From Burkholderiaceae bacterium DAT-1 (GTDB lineage: Bacteria; Pseudomonadota; Gammaproteobacteria; Burkholderiales; Chitinimonadaceae), in NCBI GenBank assembly GCA_019084025.1, contig JAHRBI010000005.1, positions 310,001 to 374,000 on the forward strand: 64,000 nucleotides of DNA, in the 5' to 3' direction. The translations under genes and the position numbers were made by a program. The notes under the pieces were generated by a model. The model did no database searches. It had not been told where the DNA came from and saw nothing but the letters and a program-made list of their open reading frames with translations. Positions 17,201 through 25,126 of this stretch are shown here, piece after piece (positions within the stretch are counted from its first letter, which is position 1; every line of letters begins with the position of its first letter).

Positions 17201-17579
17201 CGAGATGGAAGGTTTTCCCGGCCCCTTAACTCAGGTGCTGGACAATATGATGGCAAATTCACTGATTCACGCTTTTGACGGCAGTACGGAGGGTCATATT
17301 CGATTGAGTGCCGCCATTGAGGGCGATACTGTCCGCCTGATTTACGAAGATGATGGCAAGGGCATGGACGAAACCGTTCAAAAACGGATTTTCGACCCCT
17401 TTTTCACGACCCAGCTAGGTCAGGGCGGTAGCGGACTCGGTATGTATATGGTGTACAACCTGATCAATGGCATGCTCGGAGGCAGCATCGAATTGCGCAG
17501 TCAGCCGGGTAAAGGGGTCAGCTTTACGATTATATTGCCGCGTACTGCGCCAGAAGCAGGCAGCCCGGCCACACCATAA
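14205..17579 (+). CDS. Periplasmic-propeller sensor histidine kinase
   Basis: Large sensor of about 1124 residues. After a signal peptide, roughly residues 30-700 are repeats of the two-component-regulator propeller type (GxxWxGTxxGLxxxD-like units such as DGTLWVGTTNGLNVL and NGTIWVATRKGLDAI), then a Y_Y_Y domain, one transmembrane helix (TWWFISLAIVLLCMMVAGIFW), a coiled coil and a kinase core. The H-box is SALGHLVSGVAHELNTPLG, with His about 887 as the phosphorylation site. The ATPase domain shows DNMMANSLIHAF (N box), DDGKGMDE (G1) and QGGSGLGMYMV (G2). Unlike many propeller kinases there is no receiver or HTH domain, and no response regulator is adjacent. The start is uncertain: GTG 14175 is possible, but ATG 14205 gives a better signal peptide. 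Confidence 0.88.
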   Translation: MHRARLFMRMLYTVLTMLSAAVPHASTATYPQTIAGYAHIHFQEIPLEISAFGNGFMVDRYGFVWLGLQSGLAKWDGRKVTLFDTRNSALSSITITGVLEAASGAIWIMTQGGGLNRYDRQTNHFTTWRMDPANPHSLSTNNLGSTLLHTAMAADVHGNLWMASSAGLIRFDPRKQTFTRFLHDKHKPDSVSSNDVTSVIALPDGTLWVGTTNGLNVLATGQTRFKRILHEDNNPASLSDNQINALLPGRNGTIWVATRKGLDAIEASSGKIRHFEHSAGNWRTLAFASVTSLAEDPNGRIWIAYAKNVVTILDPQTGELVHHVSAENSPGRLRGENIEHLVAGPRGEMWIIDHAARISKYDPATVKFALYQAEEGNPDSLVSSIVQYVYCAKDGQVWLDGGHGYLQRYDPHSDGFKRFALYGKSHYPMLEDRQGRMWIGGRTADDTQGAIHLLDPRNGRYLAEYVMPRGFPTTRMIEDPNRPGLLWFTTTDQGLVSFDSSTHAFRYFVHDAANPSSIGGNSLWDLAVDRDDPFVFWIGSSGGGLNRFDTRTESFTRYLHRTDQPDSIASDTVFSFRQTRAGDFWVMAKGGGLDKFDRHSGTFEHFSQTNHRFPNDKAVNIAEDRNGNLWLNAPGGHLIRFQPGTGAWRDYHSSDGVQPSAAWGGAHATCEDGRIWFGGGRGLNAFYPDTIRDSQFNPPVVLTSLTQGGEPFIRNRAPELIDHITLDWRNNFFEFEVAALDLTHPEQNQYQYKLDGWDNDWYLAGNRNGGRYSGLPGGQYVLHVRGSNGDGQWSSHEVRLDVTVTPPFWRTWWFISLAIVLLCMMVAGIFWRRTASIRAHNFRLQQHRDELEQAVQARTNELRQAMDKLVQSEKLSALGHLVSGVAHELNTPLGTTKMVGSILAERLEALDKALKADELDQAGLEDYIQSGRESIRLLERNTIRAANLVSHFKQIAVDRASSQRRSFYLRQVADEVLTLMQSRLKGKPVTVEIDIAPDIEMEGFPGPLTQVLDNMMANSLIHAFDGSTEGHIRLSAAIEGDTVRLIYEDDGKGMDETVQKRIFDPFFTTQLGQGGSGLGMYMVYNLINGMLGGSIELRSQPGKGVSFTIILPRTAPEAGSPATP

Positions 17580-17622
17580 ACGCATACGCACATGGCGGTG
17601 GCGGGGGTACCTCGCTTGCTAC

Positions 17623-18396
17623 CTACTGTCTGGGATGTGCCTTGGCGTAGTCTTGCCAGATCTGGCGGATCTCGCCGCTATCCTGCATCTTTTGCAATTG
17701 CTTGCTGAGCTTAGGAATCAGATCGGCATTGCGCTCATGCACATAATGGTACATGCCCGCCATGCCCCCAAGCGGACGCTTAACAAACTGATCCGGATCA
17801 ATCCCGGCCGCTTTGGTGGCAGCCAGTGCGCCATCCAGTTCTTTGGACGACATCACGACGACATCGACCTGATCACGCCACAGTAGCACCAACCCGGAAT
17901 GTCCATCTGCAACCGGCTTGGTAATGGCCTCTCCCAGTGTTTTTTCTGCATAACGTGAGCCAAACGGTGCAGCAATGCGCAAACGTGAATAAAACAGCTT
18001 TTCCCAGTCCGATACGTCCTGCTTGAGCTTTTTCGAGGTGAACATGAAATAGCCGTATTCACCTAGGGATACTGGCACCTTGCGCAAATGGCGAAAGCGC
18101 GGATCGATTTGCTCATTGCGCACCAGCTCGCCATCATAAATGCCATGTTCAGCATCATGCAGAGAGCGCCAGCCCGGCCAGGCGACAACCGAAATCTCAA
18201 TTCCCAGCGCACGATAGGCCCGGCTGAGAATGATTTTGGCAGGAACGGTCGTCGACTCGCCATTTGTAAAGGTTGTGAGCTTGAGTGTCCGCTTATCCTC
18301 TGCGCAGACTGATTGCCCTAACCCAAGCAGCAGACAGGCCATCAGCATGCACTGCCAGGCATTGGCACCCGGCCAGCCGTTCCATCTATTCCGCAT
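17623..18396 (-). CDS. Periplasmic solute-binding-like protein (family 3)
   Basis: Protein of 257 residues with a signal peptide ending near SVCAED. The fold is that of family-3 extracellular solute-binding proteins: LKLTTFTNGES near the start, then WPGWRSLHDAEHGIYDGELVRNEQI and a C-terminal helical tail ending in QKMQDSGEIRQIWQDYAKAHP, typical of amino-acid-binding proteins and sensor ligand domains. No permease or ATPase gene is near. It may therefore be an orphan binding protein feeding a sensor; the flanking propeller kinase and EAL protein are candidates by position only. It is convergent with the kinase gene. Confidence 0.75.
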   Translation of the reverse strand: MRNRWNGWPGANAWQCMLMACLLLGLGQSVCAEDKRTLKLTTFTNGESTTVPAKIILSRAYRALGIEISVVAWPGWRSLHDAEHGIYDGELVRNEQIDPRFRHLRKVPVSLGEYGYFMFTSKKLKQDVSDWEKLFYSRLRIAAPFGSRYAEKTLGEAITKPVADGHSGLVLLWRDQVDVVVMSSKELDGALAATKAAGIDPDQFVKRPLGGMAGMYHYVHERNADLIPKLSKQLQKMQDSGEIRQIWQDYAKAHPRQ

Positions 18397-18582
18397 TTCA
18401 CTCCACCCCTAGCCGGCACATCCGGCCTTCCGGCGGCGATTTTAGAGCAATATGCCGCCAGACGGCAGTCCGATCATGCACTCAGGCGCTGTCCGGCATT
18501 GCTGTCTGGTCGCACATTGCCTAAAAAGGGTCATGGTTCACTCAGGTGCATTCGAATCCTGCGGGATCTATCTGCCCGTCAT

Positions 18583-20859
18583 ATGGAGTCTGCTCGTCTT
18601 GTGAGCGCGTTATCCATTCTCGCTATTTCCATCCATCTCCTAGTGGGGCTTGCCCTGGTGATGACATGGAATCGTCGCCGACAACAGCGTTTTACACTCA
18701 CGCTGGGGATATCCTATTGCCTGGTTGCACTCTCTTCTTCCGTTGAGTTTCTAGATGATCCCAACCTGGAATTCACGTTTACCGGGGTCATTTTTGTCCC
18801 CATCCTGTTTACCGCCAATGTGTGTCTGCTGATCAGTGGTATACATTCCCTGATCGGACAGACGCTCAAGAAGACTCACCTATTTTTATTTGCCATCAGC
18901 CTGTTTACTTGCGTGCAAGTGGTCATCGGTCACGGTAACCAGTTCCTGACACAGTTACTGGTCTCCCTGGCTTACCTCTACATTGCCGTGCGAGCATGCA
19001 TGGGCTTCCGCGTGCAAACACCAGCCGAACGCTATGTCGGCGTGCTGCTGTGCCTGCTCGCGCTGCACCCCCTAATCAGCATGACCTTCAGCTGGCATGC
19101 CGCAGAAATGCAAATGATGGTCGGCGCGCTCATTCGCACTGCGCTCGGGTTTACCGTCCTCTACATTGCGCTGGATAGAACCTTGCAGGAAGCCGTGCGC
19201 CTCAGCCAGCGCTTTCAGATGATGATCGAGCACTCGCAACAAGGTGTACTCATTGCCACCCCGGAGCATGCGCTGTATGCAAATGCCGAAGCGCTGAAAA
19301 TCTATGGCGCCAGAGAGTCTGCTGCGCTTGATACCCGGTTTCGCGACATCACCATGCCGGCTGCAGAACAAGCCATGCTGCTGACCGAATATCAGAAAGT
19401 GATCAATGGTGAGCGCGAGCAATTCTCATGGGAAGGTCCGCGACGGCGCATCGATGGCTCGGTTCGCTACTTGCATTTTTTTGCCTATCCGATTGAATGG
19501 GACGGTATACAGGCTGGATGTATTCTGATCACAGATGAAACAGAACGTCTGGAGCAATCCCGTGCGCTTTTACATCGCGCTACTCACGACTCCCTGACCG
19601 GCCTGCCTAATCGCAGTGCGCTCATGGAAACGCTGCACGCCCATTGCCGCTCTCCAGACTGGGCCTTTGCCTTGTTTATGATCAATATCGATCGTTTCAA
19701 ACTCTTTAATGCGGCACACGGCTATGGTGTCGGTGACGAGATTCTGCAGGCATTTTCGAGGGTACTGGCAACCACCGTCCCGATTGGCGGGGTACTGTAT
19801 CGAGTCGGTGTAGATGAATTTGCACTGTTTGCACAACCACTTGATCATGACCCGGCGTTGCTGGGATTAGAGCAGATTTTATTGCGCCAACTTGCCCAGC
19901 CGATTGATGTGTCTGGCGGCGCGTTTTACGTAGATGCATCCATCGGCCGCGCAGATTTTCCAGCACACGGAGAAGATGCCGATGTGATCATTCGTGCGGC
20001 AAATGCCGCCATGCATCAGTCAAAGAACAAGCCCGGCAGCGTCATCACCCGTGCGGAATCACGCTTCGAGCAAGGCTCAACCGATATGCTGACACTGGAA
20101 CAGGCGTTGCGCATCGGCATCCGCCAGCGTGAGGTCTACCTGTGTTACCAGCCCAAGGTCAACTCGGAAACGGGGGAGATCATCGGCTTCGAGGCGCTTG
20201 CTCGCTGGAACCGTCCGGGCATCGGTATGATTAGTCCGCAGGAATTCATCCGCGCGGCCGAAACCACCGGCCTGATTGTCGAACTCGGCTCGATGCTCTT
20301 GCTGCATGCCTGCGAGCAGCTTGCCACCTGGATCAAGACCGGGCATGAGTGCGTGCCGGTCGCCGTCAATGTATCGCCGCTGCAGTTGTTAAATCCGCAC
20401 TTTCCCAGTCAGGTGATGGATATTCTCAAGAGCACACAGGTAGCGCCCGAATTCCTGACGCTGGAAATTACCGAAAGCGCCGCCGTTGAAAATCTGGAAC
20501 AAACTCGTGTTCAACTCGCCCAGCTTCAGGAAATGGGCATCCATGTTGCCATGGACGACTTTGGTACCGGCTTTTCATCGCTGGGCATGCTGCGCAACCT
20601 GCCACTCAGCACCGTGAAGATCGACAAAGCCCTGATCGACCCGCTTCCCTCCGAAGAAGGTAAGGCCGTGGTGCAGGCCATCTGCCAACTTGCAGCCGCA
20701 CTGGGCTTGAAAGTGGTAGCTGAAGGCGTTGAAACGGAAGAACAGGCCCGTGCCGCTCGCGAGGCAGGCTGCGACGAGCTGCAGGGCTATTTTTACAGTA
20801 AACCGCTCAGCACAGAAGACGCTAGCCGCATGCTGAGCGGCACCCAGTCAGATGCCTAG
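18583..20859 (+). CDS. Membrane PAS-GGDEF(degenerate)-EAL cyclic-di-GMP phosphodiesterase
   Basis: Protein of about 758 residues: six or so N-terminal transmembrane helices (residues ~5-200), a PAS domain (~210-320), a GGDEF domain and an EAL domain. The GGDEF signature is GVDEF at 409-413, so the cyclase is probably inactive, although GTP binding is possible. The EAL domain keeps its catalytic features: EALARW from Glu537, the NVSPLQL asparagine, EITES, MDDFGTGFSSL and VVAEGVE. It should hydrolyse cyclic-di-GMP at the inner membrane. The start is placed at ATG 18583, just before the first helix; the upstream frame has no signal. It is divergent from the solute-binding-like gene. Confidence 0.85.
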   Translation: MESARLVSALSILAISIHLLVGLALVMTWNRRRQQRFTLTLGISYCLVALSSSVEFLDDPNLEFTFTGVIFVPILFTANVCLLISGIHSLIGQTLKKTHLFLFAISLFTCVQVVIGHGNQFLTQLLVSLAYLYIAVRACMGFRVQTPAERYVGVLLCLLALHPLISMTFSWHAAEMQMMVGALIRTALGFTVLYIALDRTLQEAVRLSQRFQMMIEHSQQGVLIATPEHALYANAEALKIYGARESAALDTRFRDITMPAAEQAMLLTEYQKVINGEREQFSWEGPRRRIDGSVRYLHFFAYPIEWDGIQAGCILITDETERLEQSRALLHRATHDSLTGLPNRSALMETLHAHCRSPDWAFALFMINIDRFKLFNAAHGYGVGDEILQAFSRVLATTVPIGGVLYRVGVDEFALFAQPLDHDPALLGLEQILLRQLAQPIDVSGGAFYVDASIGRADFPAHGEDADVIIRAANAAMHQSKNKPGSVITRAESRFEQGSTDMLTLEQALRIGIRQREVYLCYQPKVNSETGEIIGFEALARWNRPGIGMISPQEFIRAAETTGLIVELGSMLLLHACEQLATWIKTGHECVPVAVNVSPLQLLNPHFPSQVMDILKSTQVAPEFLTLEITESAAVENLEQTRVQLAQLQEMGIHVAMDDFGTGFSSLGMLRNLPLSTVKIDKALIDPLPSEEGKAVVQAICQLAAALGLKVVAEGVETEEQARAAREAGCDELQGYFYSKPLSTEDASRMLSGTQSDA

Positions 20860-20876
20860 CACAGCACACAGCCCAC

Positions 20877-21764
20877 TTACTGGCCCTGCAGCATCTGGAT
20901 AATGGACGAGAAATCCAGCCCACCCTGCCCTTGGCTGCTATGCAGTTGATACAGCTGCTGAGCGGCTGCACCAAGCGGCACAGCCTGTTTCGCCTGCTTG
21001 GCGGCCGCCACCGCCAGCGACAAATCCTTCAGCATCAGGTCAGTCCCGAACCCGCCGGTATAGCCACGCGCAGCTGGCGCAGTCTCCAGCACGCCCGGCA
21101 TGGGGTTATAGGTATCCGAACTCCAGCAACGGCCGCTTGAGGTGTTGATCACCCCAGCCAGTGTCGCGGCATCCATGCCCAGTTTGGTGCCGAGCGACAT
21201 GGCTTCCGCTACGCCGATCATGGAAATCGCCAGCAGCATATTATTGGCGAGCTTGGCCACTTGCCCATTACCCACGTCGCCGCAGTGAACAATATTCTTG
21301 CCCATTGCTGCTAGCACCGGACGCGCGGATTCCACCATATCAGCCGGGCCGCCCACCATAAAGGTCAGCGTGCCCGCCTCCGCGCCGCCCGTACCACCGG
21401 ATACCGGTGCATCGAGGAAACGATGCCCGGCTTTGGCAGCCGCATCGGCCAGATCGCGTGCGGTTTGCGGATCGATGGTCGAGGAATCGATGATAAGCGT
21501 ACTGGCTGCAGCCGCAGCAAACACGCCCGCCTCACCCAGACACACGCGGCGCACCAGCTCTGGCGTCGGGAGCATGGTCAGGATGAGCGCGCACCCTGCT
21601 GCCGCAACATGTTGCGGCGATTCTCCCCGGATGGCACCTGCCTCGACTACCTTGTCGAGCGCAGCAGCGGATACGTCGAACGCCACCACTTCATGACCTG
21701 CCTTAAGCAGATTGCGCGCCATCGGCCCGCCCATATTGCCCGTACCGATAAATCCGATTTTCAT
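20877..21764 (-). CDS. mmsB: 3-hydroxyisobutyrate dehydrogenase
   Basis: Protein of 295 residues that oxidises 3-hydroxyisobutyrate to methylmalonate semialdehyde with NAD+ in valine breakdown. The Rossmann motif is IGFIGTGNMGGPMARNLLKAGH at the N-terminus. The substrate signature DAPVSGGTGGAEAGTLTFMVGG and the catalytic-lysine helix GNGQVAKLANNMLLA are present. It begins 10 bases after the mmsA stop with AGGGGA as ribosome-binding site, so the two form an operon whose product and substrate match. Related tartronate-semialdehyde reductases share these motifs; the mmsA partner favours MmsB. Confidence 0.93.
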   Translation of the reverse strand: MKIGFIGTGNMGGPMARNLLKAGHEVVAFDVSAAALDKVVEAGAIRGESPQHVAAAGCALILTMLPTPELVRRVCLGEAGVFAAAAASTLIIDSSTIDPQTARDLADAAAKAGHRFLDAPVSGGTGGAEAGTLTFMVGGPADMVESARPVLAAMGKNIVHCGDVGNGQVAKLANNMLLAISMIGVAEAMSLGTKLGMDAATLAGVINTSSGRCWSSDTYNPMPGVLETAPAARGYTGGFGTDLMLKDLSLAVAAAKQAKQAVPLGAAAQQLYQLHSSQGQGGLDFSSIIQMLQGQ

Positions 21765-21774
21765 GGTCGTCCCC

Positions 21775-23277
21775 TTAGCGCAGCGAGATCGTGGTGTTGA
21801 CGCCAGTATTTACCGACGCATCATCGAACCAGCGGGCGGTTACCGTCTTGGTTTGCGTATAGAACTGCACCACCTGCTTGCCATAGGGGCCAAGATCGCC
21901 GAGCTTGGAGCCACGCGAGCCGGTAAAGCTGAAGAACGGCACCGGTACCGGAATCGGCACATTGATGCCCACCTGCCCCACGTCAATCTCGTTCTGGAAT
22001 TTGCGGGCGCTGGCACCCGATTGCGTAAAGATGCCTGTGCCGTTGCCATACGGGTTGGCATTGGTCAGCGCGATGGCTTCGTCGAGTGTGTCGACTTCGA
22101 CAATCACCAGCACTGGCCCGAAGATTTCCTGATCGTACACATCCATGCCCGGCTTCACGCCTGCAAAGATGGTCGGCCCAACAAAATTGCCTGATTCGAA
22201 GCCCGGTACACGCACGGTACGGCCATCCAGCTCCAGGCGTGCGCCTTGCGCGGCGCCGGTTTCGATCAATTTGTGGATACGGCTCAACGCGGTTCTGGAG
22301 ATCACCGGACCGACATCGGTGCCAGCGATGTGGCCGGCATTTACCTTCAGCAGCTTCGCGCGCGCCACGATGTCCGGAATCCAGTTGCGCGCCTCGCCCA
22401 CCAGCACCGCCACCGAAGTCGCCATACAGCGTTGCCCTGCCGCGCCAAATGCCGCGCCCACCAGCGCGTTCAGGCTTTGCTCCTTGTTGGCGTCCGGCAT
22501 GATCACTGCGTGATTCTTGGCGCCCATCATGGATTGCACGCGCTTGCCGTGATCGCTAGCTAGCTTGTAGACGTGCTCGCCGACATGGCAGGAGCCCACA
22601 AACGACACGGCTTTGATGTCGGGATGGGTGCACAGACCATCCACCATCTCCTTGCCGCCATGCACGATATTGAGCACACCCGCCGGCACCCCCGCCTCAA
22701 TGGCCAGCTCGGCCAGCAGCATGGGGGTCAGCGGGTCTTGCTCGCTCGGTTTCAATACAAAGGTATTACCGCAGGCAATCGCCATGGGGAACATCCACAG
22801 TGGAATCATCGCCGGGAAATTGAAAGGCGTAATGCCCGCGCACACGCCAATCGGCTGGCGGATGGCATAGGTATCCACGCCACTGGCGACATTTTCGGCA
22901 AATTCGCCCATCTGCAGCGTGCCGATGGAGCAGGCATGCTCGACCACTTCCAGTCCACGGAACACATCGCCCTTGGCATCTTCCAGTGTCTTGCCCTGTT
23001 CACTGGTCAGCGTGGCGGCAAGGCGGTCGAGATTGTCGCGAATCAGTTGCTGCAGCTTCAGCATCACGCGCATGCGTGCGCCAATCGGTACATTGCGCCA
23101 GGTCTTGAATGCAGCTTGTGCAGCTGCGATTGCCTGATCCAGCTCTGCACGGGTGGCCATCGGCACACGGGCCAGCACGTCCTGCGTGGCGGGATTGACG
23201 ACATCGCGCCAGTCCTGGGTAGCCGAATCAACAAACTCGCCATTGATCAGCAGCTTGACGGTAGGGGTATGAGACAC
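21775..23277 (-). CDS. mmsA: Methylmalonate-semialdehyde dehydrogenase (acylating)
   Basis: Protein of 500 residues, CoA-dependent aldehyde dehydrogenase converting methylmalonate semialdehyde to propionyl-CoA at the end of valine and thymine catabolism. The family motifs are [51 protein letters not shown] and the catalytic cysteine in [11 protein letters not shown] start it at GTG 23277 because AAGGAG lies at 23290-23285 seven bases upstream; the longer open frame has no signal and adds 26 unrelated residues. A LiuR-like operator lies about 90 bases upstream. mmsB follows in the same transcript. Confidence 0.95.
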   Translation of the reverse strand: MSHTPTVKLLINGEFVDSATQDWRDVVNPATQDVLARVPMATRAELDQAIAAAQAAFKTWRNVPIGARMRVMLKLQQLIRDNLDRLAATLTSEQGKTLEDAKGDVFRGLEVVEHACSIGTLQMGEFAENVASGVDTYAIRQPIGVCAGITPFNFPAMIPLWMFPMAIACGNTFVLKPSEQDPLTPMLLAELAIEAGVPAGVLNIVHGGKEMVDGLCTHPDIKAVSFVGSCHVGEHVYKLASDHGKRVQSMMGAKNHAVIMPDANKEQSLNALVGAAFGAAGQRCMATSVAVLVGEARNWIPDIVARAKLLKVNAGHIAGTDVGPVISRTALSRIHKLIETGAAQGARLELDGRTVRVPGFESGNFVGPTIFAGVKPGMDVYDQEIFGPVLVIVEVDTLDEAIALTNANPYGNGTGIFTQSGASARKFQNEIDVGQVGINVPIPVPVPFFSFTGSRGSKLGDLGPYGKQVVQFYTQTKTVTARWFDDASVNTGVNTTISLR

Positions 23278-23367
23278 GGTGTTGCTCCTTCTTGTGGCAG
23301 CAGGCGTCCTTCTGAACGAGTGCATCGAACGGGACCACTCTGCGGGATGTGCCATGCTAGGCGCAGA

Positions 23368-23383
23368 TTGACGTTAACGTAAA
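23368..23383 (-). promoter_or_regulatory. LiuR-like (MerR-family) operator upstream of mmsAB
   Basis: Near-perfect palindrome TTGACGTTAACGTAAA about 90 bases upstream of mmsA. ACGTTAACGT is symmetric and only the third outer pair differs. As I recall, it resembles the reported LiuR consensus in proteobacteria, where the MerR-family protein controls branched-chain amino acid catabolism, fitting the mmsAB function. The regulator gene itself is not in the window. Confidence 0.5.
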
Positions 23384-23553
23384 GTACAAGCGCAAACTGC
23401 GCGGACAAGTGTGCGGAAAATACGAAATAACCTGCATGACCATTCGCGTTTTGCCTCTTCAGCCCTAAGTATGCAAAGATGCTTATTTACTGCTAGTCAC
23501 AGGCCGAGCGCGCCTAATCTGATGAGCAGGCTGCCCCAGTATCGAATCAGTCA

Positions 23554-25062
23554 ATGCATATCCCTGAATTTTCCGCCTTATCTCCTGATGTTCAGCATTC
23601 ACTCGCCGTGCTGTCCTATTGCACACCTGATTTCGACGAGGCCATGTTTGATGTGCTGGCTGGATTTGGGCTGACGCCGCTTGCTGCACTGCATGCACAG
23701 GGCGTTATAGCGACTAAACATGGTCGATTTGCCATTGCGGCACCGCTTCAAATTCCGGCAGCCCTGGCTCGAATACAGTCTCCTCTGGGCAGTGATGTCG
23801 CAGCACTCCATGCGACACATATTACGACAGTATGCGAACAAGCCGCCTGCAACTGGCATAGTCCCGATGAACCGCAATGGACACATCATCTGGATACGGA
23901 GCAGGACAATATCCATCTGGCACTTGGCTGGGCGTGCGATACGACACATACCCAGATAGCGCTGCGGCTAGTCGCAACACTGGCACCTTACTGGATTTCT
24001 CGCGGGAAATTGCCTGAGGGACGCAATTGGGTGCAACGTACCTTGCAGCTTCCCCGTGCGGAACAGTCTTCCTATTACGCCGCTGCACAGGTTGCGATGG
24101 GTAAACTGCTGTTCTGGCTAGGCGATCTGGATCGCAGCATCGACCATTTTGAACGGGCGCTGAGCGATGTACGTGCGCCCAACAAGGCCTTTATTGTCAC
24201 CACCTGCCATGCGTGGATGGCAGGTGCACATTATCGTTTTGGCCGTCAGGCGATCGCGGAACAATACGCCGAGCGCGCACTCACTGCGGCCAGACGACAG
24301 GCACAGTATGGAGAAGAGGCACTCGCGCAGTTAGTACTGGGCGGGGTGTACCTTGAGAAAGAACGATTTACCGAGGCGGAATCCGTCCTTTTGCAGTGTC
24401 AGTCCACTTTTCAGCGTCAGGGCGATTATCGACGCCGCGTGCTGGCACTGAATTTTCTATCATTGCTCAACCACTACGTGCAGCGCCCTGCAGTCGGCCA
24501 TACCTGGTCCTGTGAGGCAATCGCACTCTGTCAGGCAGCCGGCGATCTGGCTAATCTGGCCTACTCACTAACTAATCTGGGCATTGTGCTGGCTGACATG
24601 GGCGACCTGCATCACGCACATCAAAAGCTGTCGGAAGCTACGCAGATGCTCGCCAGAATTGGCGCAACTGATTGGGCGTCCCGTGCGCATGCCATGTTAT
24701 TTTCTGTCTGCATGCGCCGCCAAGACGACCTTGGTGCGCAGCAGGCGTTACATGCCGCCATTGAACTGGCTATTCAGGCTAATTCCGCCCGAAGGCAACT
24801 GCTCGCTCTCTCCTGCATTTGCGTGTGGCGCTGTCATCAGAACAATCTGCCACAGGCAACGGCTTGTGCCCGGATGATTCTGCAGCACGAACAATCCGGA
24901 ACAGAAGCCAGGCAGATGATCCAGGCGTGTCTCCCCTGTCTGGCTGAAGGACTGAGCACAGAAACCGGGAATCCATATGCCGGATACACCCTGCCTGCAT
25001 TACTAAATCTGCTCGTCTCGTCGTGCCAATCGGTCGAAGACAAGGTGCCGGTCGGCGACTGA
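23554..25062 (+). CDS. TPR protein resembling the sensor half of a STAND regulator
   Basis: Cytoplasmic protein of 502 residues built of tetratricopeptide-like helices from about residue 110 to the end. The segment LDTEQDNIHLALGWACDT...ALRLVATLAPYWISRGKLPEGRNWVQRTLQL is what follows the NB-ARC ATPase in large STAND transcriptional regulators. Here the P-loop, ATPase and DNA-binding domains are missing: the first 100 residues (LSYCTPDFDEAMFDVLAGFGLTPLAALHAQG) look like only the winged-helix end of such an ATPase. It may be a decayed regulator or a stand-alone scaffold. No clear ribosome-binding site precedes the ATG. A TPR-GGDEF gene follows in the same direction after 64 bases. Confidence 0.7.
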   Translation: MHIPEFSALSPDVQHSLAVLSYCTPDFDEAMFDVLAGFGLTPLAALHAQGVIATKHGRFAIAAPLQIPAALARIQSPLGSDVAALHATHITTVCEQAACNWHSPDEPQWTHHLDTEQDNIHLALGWACDTTHTQIALRLVATLAPYWISRGKLPEGRNWVQRTLQLPRAEQSSYYAAAQVAMGKLLFWLGDLDRSIDHFERALSDVRAPNKAFIVTTCHAWMAGAHYRFGRQAIAEQYAERALTAARRQAQYGEEALAQLVLGGVYLEKERFTEAESVLLQCQSTFQRQGDYRRRVLALNFLSLLNHYVQRPAVGHTWSCEAIALCQAAGDLANLAYSLTNLGIVLADMGDLHHAHQKLSEATQMLARIGATDWASRAHAMLFSVCMRRQDDLGAQQALHAAIELAIQANSARRQLLALSCICVWRCHQNNLPQATACARMILQHEQSGTEARQMIQACLPCLAEGLSTETGNPYAGYTLPALLNLLVSSCQSVEDKVPVGD

Positions 25063-25126
25063 TCTTGCATGCCAGCCATCTAAGCCCTATTCCTAAAGAA
25101 CCAATCCAAACAAGGATTCATGCGGC

